In this document: piece by piece, positions 60,016 to 64,000 of the stretch | Position numbering within the stretch: position 1 is the stretch's first letter | How the letters are laid out: every line of letters starts with the position of its first letter | Source: Rhodococcus opacus B4 | GTDB lineage: Bacteria; Actinomycetota; Actinomycetes; Mycobacteriales; Mycobacteriaceae | Reading direction: 5' to 3' | Assembly: GCF_000010805.1 (NCBI RefSeq) | Contig: NC_012522.1 | Location: 372,001 to 436,000, forward strand | Length of the DNA: 64,000 nt | Made by a program: the position numbers and the translations under genes | The notes under the pieces: generated by a model | Databases searched by the model: none | Seen by the model: the letters and a program-made list of their open reading frames with translations, nothing else | What the model was told of the DNA's origin: nothing

Positions 60016-60723
60016 ATGACGGACATCAGCACATCTCGCTTTGGGTACAAGAGGTTCACTCGCACAGTCGCGGTCGCAGGCATCGCAGCGCTCGCCATGG
60101 TAATGGGCAACGGCTCGGCGTCGGCCGGCGTGGACAATTCCAGCTCCGTGATCGATGCACGAGGAAATCGCATAGAAGTCGTCCAGGGCGACACGCAGTA
60201 TCAGACCGTACCGCCGCTCGACGGCGTTCCCACCAGCGTGGAGTTCTTCCACAACGGTTACGCGGGGGTCGCCATCACGGGACCGAACTCGGAGGAGTTC
60301 GAGGGGACGCAGCTCACCGTCGGATATCAGATCGGTTACCCGGTCGCACTGGCCGGCGCGACGATCGTCCTGAACACGCCCGGCCTCGGGTTCGCAATCG
60401 GGTCGAGTAACGGCATCGACATCGGTTTCGGCCCGATGGGGTTTGAGAGCCTCGGTCTGAGCGCCGGGACCAACGCAGAACTCGCCGGCGACATCATTCC
60501 GTCGCAGGAACTCGACATCGACCTGGAGCCCGGTGGAATCACCACGGTTCCGATCCTCGAGGGCCAGGAGTTCGACGGATCGGCGGCTGTGGTCAGGATG
60601 CAGGGAGTTCACGGCTCCATCTCCGGTGCTATCGGGCCGGTCACCATCCGTCCGTACGCGATGGCGGTCACGTCGAATGGTGACACCGTGATGACTTACG
60701 GTGTGCCGCAGAAGCTCAACTGA
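60016..60723 (+). CDS. MspA-family outer-membrane porin
   Basis: 235 residues. Signal peptide (RFTRTVAVAGIAALAMVMGNGSASAG) cleaved near residue 38. The mature protein has the MspA family pattern: EVVQGDTQYQTVPPLDGVPTS, AGVAITGP, VGYQIGYPVALAGATIVLNTPG, the repeated GFGPMGF-like turn and ITIRPYAMAV-like ending TVTIRPY. The family forms octameric pores in the mycomembrane for small hydrophilic solutes. Single gene with a strong terminator 28 bp after the stop. Indicates a mycolic-acid outer membrane. Confidence 0.92.
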   Translation: MTDISTSRFGYKRFTRTVAVAGIAALAMVMGNGSASAGVDNSSSVIDARGNRIEVVQGDTQYQTVPPLDGVPTSVEFFHNGYAGVAITGPNSEEFEGTQLTVGYQIGYPVALAGATIVLNTPGLGFAIGSSNGIDIGFGPMGFESLGLSAGTNAELAGDIIPSQELDIDLEPGGITTVPILEGQEFDGSAAVVRMQGVHGSISGAIGPVTIRPYAMAVTSNGDTVMTYGVPQKLN

Positions 60724-60751
60724 TTCACACCGCACGAACCACGATGTGCAG

Positions 60752-60776
60752 GCCGGCGCGACTCAGTCGCGCCGGC
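60752..60776. terminator. 12-bp perfect hairpin after the porin gene
   Basis: Arms GCCGGCGCGACT/AGTCGCGCCGGC around a single central base (effective loop 3-5 nt), followed by TTGTCGTTG. It lies between convergent genes and could serve both. Confidence 0.75.
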
Positions 60777-61000
60777 TTGTCGTTGCTCGGGCGGTCCGCG
60801 CGGTAAGCGGAGTGAGACATGTTTGAAAAGAACAGAATTCGTCGTTTGCCAGCCGATGCATGCGAGTAGCATTCAGTGTGTGCTGCAAGTTCGATGCAAC
60901 CGATCCAGCGGCATGTCGGCCCCCGCTCACTGCCGTAGCAAGCGGTGGCGGGGGCGCGTCGCACGGACATCGACTCGCCGTCGGACGTTATCGTGCGACT

Positions 61001-61438
61001 CTACGGCGTAACGGGGTAGTGGCTGGTGACAGCGACCCGGTTCCAGGCGTTCATCACCGTCGCGAGCCAGCTGATCGCGGACACCTGCTCGTCCGTGAGG
61101 GAGCCGTCGTCCCAGGCGCGCCGTTCCGGAACGGAGAGAGCGGTGACCTGTTCGGCAAGAGCGAGTGCAGCGCGCTCCTTTTCGCTGAAGTACTGCGCCT
61201 CCCACCACGCCGCGACGACCGCGAGCCGATCCGTCGTCTCCCCCTTCGCGAGGGCGTCGCGGGTGTGCATGCGAAGGCAGAACGCACAGCCATTGAGTTG
61301 GGAGACACGTATCTTGACCAACTCCACCAAGAGCGGGTCCACTCCCGCCGTTTCCAAGGCGGCCTTCACGTCCGCGTCCAGCTTCATCAGACTCTTGTAC
61401 ACCGACGGGTGCTGCTTGCTGAGATTCACGCTGGTCAT
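61001..61438 (-). CDS. Carboxymuconolactone-decarboxylase/AhpD-like protein
   Basis: 145 residues from ATG 61438, with AAGGGAACATC upstream. CAFCLRMH is the CxxCxxxH peroxidase-type motif of the AhpD/CMD family; flanks are VELVKIRVSQLNG and AAWWEAQYFSEKERAALALAE. Such proteins reduce peroxides with thiols or act as oligomeric stress proteins. No ahpC gene is nearby. Convergent with the porin gene. Confidence 0.9.
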   Translation of the reverse strand: MTSVNLSKQHPSVYKSLMKLDADVKAALETAGVDPLLVELVKIRVSQLNGCAFCLRMHTRDALAKGETTDRLAVVAAWWEAQYFSEKERAALALAEQVTALSVPERRAWDDGSLTDEQVSAISWLATVMNAWNRVAVTSHYPVTP

Positions 61439-61794
61439 GATGTTCCCTTCGAGTAGGTTGTCGAGTGGTGGCGGGATCCGGTCGCCCACACCCAGAGATT
61501 GATTCTCGCTCTTGTGTGGTCGTAGCGGGCGACGCAGACCAGGGGCGACCCATGCGCGATCGGCCCCATCGAGTTCGAATTGCTGCTCGACATCGGAGAA
61601 CGAGCACGGCAGATCCGGTCATGAAACAGGCAGCCGAGTACAGCACTTCAGGGTGGATCATCCCGGCGACCGCGGGGAGCCTCGACCCCGGCATGCAGTC
61701 GCACGTCGACTTCCTCGCAGACGCACTCGTACCCGCCGCCCTCCGCGGAACCACCCCGAGGGATAGATTTCGACCCCGCACAGGGTGGCGGGAT
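61439..61794. other. Intergenic region with no intact gene
   Basis: Frames here lack good codon use; a short stretch around 61560-61622 reads IGPIEFELLLDIGERARQIR then a stop, which could be a gene tail, but no family is recognised. The rest is the approach to the paralogue B promoter. Confidence 0.35.
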
Positions 61795-61846
61795 GACCAC
61801 CCTTCGGGTGTTACCGCCGGCCCTCTCCCGGAGCAGAGTTGGTGTC
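61795..61846 (+). promoter_or_regulatory. Conserved upstream region of the small secreted protein, copy 2
   Basis: GACCACCC (61795-61802), a TTCG tetraloop-like segment, GCCGG, CCGG and GGTGTC (61841-61846) occur in the same order as upstream of paralogue A; the distance from GACCACCC to GGTGTC is 46 nt against 48 nt. Confidence 0.55.
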
Positions 61847-61888
61847 GTTCGCAAGACGCGGACTTCACCCACCAGGCAGGAGTAAACA

Positions 61889-62269
61889 ATGACCTCGATC
61901 AAGACCCGCACCGCCGTCGCAGCCGCCGCAGGCGTCGCCGTAGGACTGGGGGTGTTGATGGCGCAGGGTGCCACCGCAGGCGCCGCACCCGCCGCAGAGG
62001 TCGCTCCGGACGCGGTTTCCCCGTACACCGTCCAGGTACGGGACCGCATCGGATGTGCCGACGCCTGGCCCATGGTCGCCTGCGACGCCCCGGACGAGGA
62101 CCGGCCCCCGCAGGTCACCCTGGTCGAACCCGGCACCGCGCTGACTCAGCCGGGCGGCACCGATCTCTTCGGATCCTCGAGTGCCCCATTCCACGCGGCG
62201 AATTACCCCCTCGAGCCCGACGACGGCGTGATCTCCCATTCGCTCGATCCCGACATGCCCTGGATGTGA
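61889..62269 (+). CDS. Small secreted protein of unknown function, paralogue B
   Basis: 126 residues; CAGGAGTAAACA precedes the ATG. Signal peptide (KTRTAVAAAAGVAVGLGVLM) ends near AGAAPAA. The mature part repeats paralogue A almost entirely: VRDRIGCADAWPMVACDAPDED, PPQVTLVEPGTAL, YPLEPDDGVISHSLDPDMPWM. Two Cys, probably paired. Its 3' neighbour is a broken methyltransferase gene. Confidence 0.8.
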   Translation: MTSIKTRTAVAAAAGVAVGLGVLMAQGATAGAAPAAEVAPDAVSPYTVQVRDRIGCADAWPMVACDAPDEDRPPQVTLVEPGTALTQPGGTDLFGSSSAPFHAANYPLEPDDGVISHSLDPDMPWM

Positions 62270-62278
62270 ACCCATACC

Positions 62279-62547
62279 GTGGCGCGGTGGGCGACGACAC
62301 CTGTGCCGGTGCTCGACATCGGCGGCGGCGCCGGCCATCGATCGTTCCCGCTCGCCGACGCCGGCTACGACGTCACCCCGCTCGGCAGCCCGCGGCGGTG
62401 CTGTGCCCTGGCGTGCTCGGGTACCTCGCACCACCGGCACAGTTGGTCGACCAACTGTGCCGGTGCACTGAGGCCGGCGGAGTCGTCTCGATCATGGCGG
62501 GTAACGCCCACGCGATGGCAGTACGCCCGACTCTGGAACGACGTTGA
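62279..62547 (+). pseudogene. Fragmented SAM-dependent methyltransferase
   Basis: The first part (62279-~62386) reads VPVLDIGGGAGHRSFPLADAG, the SAM-binding motif I of a class I methyltransferase, then the frame is lost. A second part (~62395-62547) in another frame gives LGYLAPPAQLVDQLCRCTEA then GGVVSIMAGNAHAMAVRPTLERR and a stop, which is the middle of such an enzyme. The region between the motifs is too short, so a deletion and frameshift are inferred. There is no C-terminal part. Confidence 0.6.
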
Positions 62548-62763
62548 GGCGACGAACGTCGAGACTGTACGGGAGTTGTGGTGCTTAGTTGTGGAATTGA
62601 CGTTTGAGATGCCTTGACCAGGGGCTTTGGGCGATGGATCAGCGTGTGGGGTGATCGTCTCATGTCCAAGGTTGCGGAACGTGGTGTCGTGGCGTGTCGT
62701 TCAGCCGGGCTTCCGTGGAGAATGGCCGTGAAGTGGATTTCATGCTGTCGTCAGCGTGTTCGG
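62548..62763. other. Unassigned AT-richer stretch
   Basis: 216 bp between two pseudogenes, with lower GC than its surroundings. Short frames only (for example SKVAERGVVACRSAG) and no match to a known gene. It could be the remnant of an insertion element, but no terminal repeat is seen. Confidence 0.35.
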
Positions 62764-64000
62764 TCATCGGGGTAGTCCCGGGCCTGTGCACTGTCGCACC
62801 GAGGCGGAAGCGCCGAGCAGGAAGTCGGCGACCGCCTCGTCGACGCAGTCGATTCTCTGGCTCGCGAACACACCGTGCGACCAGGTCTGCGCCGAAGTGA
62901 TAAGCCCGCTTCCGGGCCATTGCCGGTGGCGGCGTTCGGCGTCAGTCACGGGGGTCACGGGATCGTGGGTTCCTGCGACGAGGAGCAGGTGCGCACCCAC
63001 TTCGGGTTGTGCTGCCGGCATTGGTTCCGTCGGCCGGTCCATCGGCCAGAATGCACACACTTCGGCTTCCAGTCCGGTGACGATCGGTTGAGGATCCAGC
63101 TCCCGCAATGCGGAGCGGCCGGCGAGGATGGCGGTCGGTGGGAGCGTTTCGGTGGAGTCGGCGCAGACGACGGTGCGGTTGGCAGCCTCACTGTTTCGCC
63201 GTTCGTCGTCGATGCCAGGGACGACCGCCTCGAGTGTCTGCAGGTCGCCTGTATGCAGGGCCCGTGCCAGGGCGTCGCCGAGGGGTTGCCACCGTTCGGT
63301 CCGGCCGAGTGCGCGGTAGACGGCGCGGTCGAACTCGTCGGCACCGATTCGCCCCGAGGGTGGGAGGTGGCGCGCCACGTCGTAGTTGCGACGCACGGCG
63401 ACTGGGTCGGATCCTAGGCCAAAGCGCTCGGCGTGCTGGGCCCACCACCCGATCATCGTCTCGCGCTGTGAGAGCAGGGCCTCGGCCTGCCGCAGGCCGA
63501 ATGCGTGCCAGTCGTCGCGTCCGTCCGGTCCCGGTCCCACGACGGAGTCGAGGACGAACCTGTTCACATGATCGCCGTACCGGCGGGCGTACCTGTCGGC
63601 GATCAGGGTGCCATACGAGACACCGAGCATCGAGATGTGCTGTTCGCCGAGGGCGCGACGGATGGCGTCGATGTCGTCGGCGACGCGTTATGTCCCGAAA
63701 TCTGCCGCATGCGGACCGATGGCGGCGGCGCAGTCTCCTGCGGTGGCGGCTAGTGCCGGCAGAGCCGTGAGGTCCTTTGTCGGTGGAACCGGACGGTCGA
63801 AGTTGCCGCCCATCGGCCCGCAGTTCAGTGACGAGGGAGGTTGTCCGGTGTTCGGTCGGGAGACCACGCTGTGTCCGATCCCCCGGGGGTCGAATCCGAT
63901 GATGTCGTAGGCGGCCAGTACTCGCTGCGGGAGCTTGGCGCCCTTGGTGGCGGCGTATTCGAGCCCGGCGCCGCCCGGGCCCCCGGGATTGACCAGTAAC
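62764..64000 (-). pseudogene. TAP-family secreted hydrolase interrupted by an in-frame stop; 5' end outside window
   Basis: From 64000 the frame reads LLVNPGGPGGAG (oxyanion-hole region), DPRGIGHS, then at 63690-63688 an in-frame TAA. It continues after the stop in the same frame with RVADDIDAIRRALGEQHISM and MLGVSYGTLIADRYARRYG, nucleophile elbow GVSYG; then the acid in AGTHDPVTP and His in WSHGVFA, ending at TGA 62764. Thus every catalytic residue is intact apart from one nonsense codon. These enzymes (tripeptidyl-aminopeptidase-like) are usually exported. A true nonsense mutation, readthrough or sequencing error are all possible. Confidence 0.75.

Noticed and set aside
62548-62763. Possible insertion-sequence remnant
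   Set aside because: GC is lower, but no inverted repeats, target duplication or transposase motif is seen.
1-64000. tRNA, rRNA and CRISPR arrays
   Set aside because: I scanned for cloverleaf anticodon arms and for regular short repeats with spacers and saw none. A tRNAscan or CRISPR-finder run would be decisive.

Overview
The window is high-GC DNA with the gene content of a mycolic-acid actinobacterium, most likely a Rhodococcus of the jostii/opacus/wratislaviensis type. Reasons: an MspA-type mycomembrane porin, a glnX-glnH pair, many GTG starts, TANNNT boxes placed 6-7 nt before start codons (leaderless mRNAs), and numerous secreted or lipoprotein genes of unknown function. This is a chromosomal segment with no phage, integron, CRISPR or intact insertion sequence. 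I found no tRNA or rRNA gene.

Layout. 0-9.4 kb: a TerD domain fused to a PD-(D/E)xK-like nuclease domain, a large LuxR-type ATPase regulator, and a 1250-residue secreted YVTN-propeller protein. 9.4-13.9 kb: glnX-glnH without pknG, and a small membrane gene broken by a 7-bp tandem duplication. 14-17.6 kb: an SDR oxidoreductase, a Clp-N/HTH protein with two palindromes at its start, and a PadR plus membrane-protein operon. 17.6-25.7 kb: a cell-wall region with MreB facing a natural RodA-PBP2 fusion, then a membrane hydrolase, a DUF1931 histone-fold protein and the first copy of a small secreted protein. 26-34 kb: an amino-acid permease with an FAD oxidoreductase, an HNH protein, and the URC1-URC4-upp set for uracil catabolism. 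34-41.9 kb: TetR and PadR regulators each with paired operators, a ChaA-type antiporter, very small hypothetical genes, DUF3105, and a nucleoside hydrolase that appears to start at CTG.

42-53 kb is rich in signalling genes: a poly-gamma-glutamate hydrolase, a Ser/Thr pseudokinase with C-terminal Cys/Pro repeats, an active-looking Ser/Thr kinase carrying two nearly identical Kelch propellers, a PAS-GAF-GGDEF cyclase and an orphan sensor kinase. 53-58 kb holds exonuclease III, a secreted LVIVD protein with DUF305, and a lone type II thioesterase between two VOC proteins.

59-64 kb looks like a decay zone. An aldo/keto reductase tail is joined to a cupin tail, a methyltransferase is in pieces, and a TAP-family hydrolase has an in-frame stop. 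Intact genes lie between them: an MspA porin, an AhpD-like protein, and the second copy of the small secreted protein with a duplicated upstream region.

The most coherent candidate system is the MreB / RodA-PBP2 pair, a lateral-elongation module in a lineage that normally grows from the poles. The URC cluster and the TerD-nuclease fusion come next. All function calls come from reading motifs and from remembered family knowledge; no database search was run.
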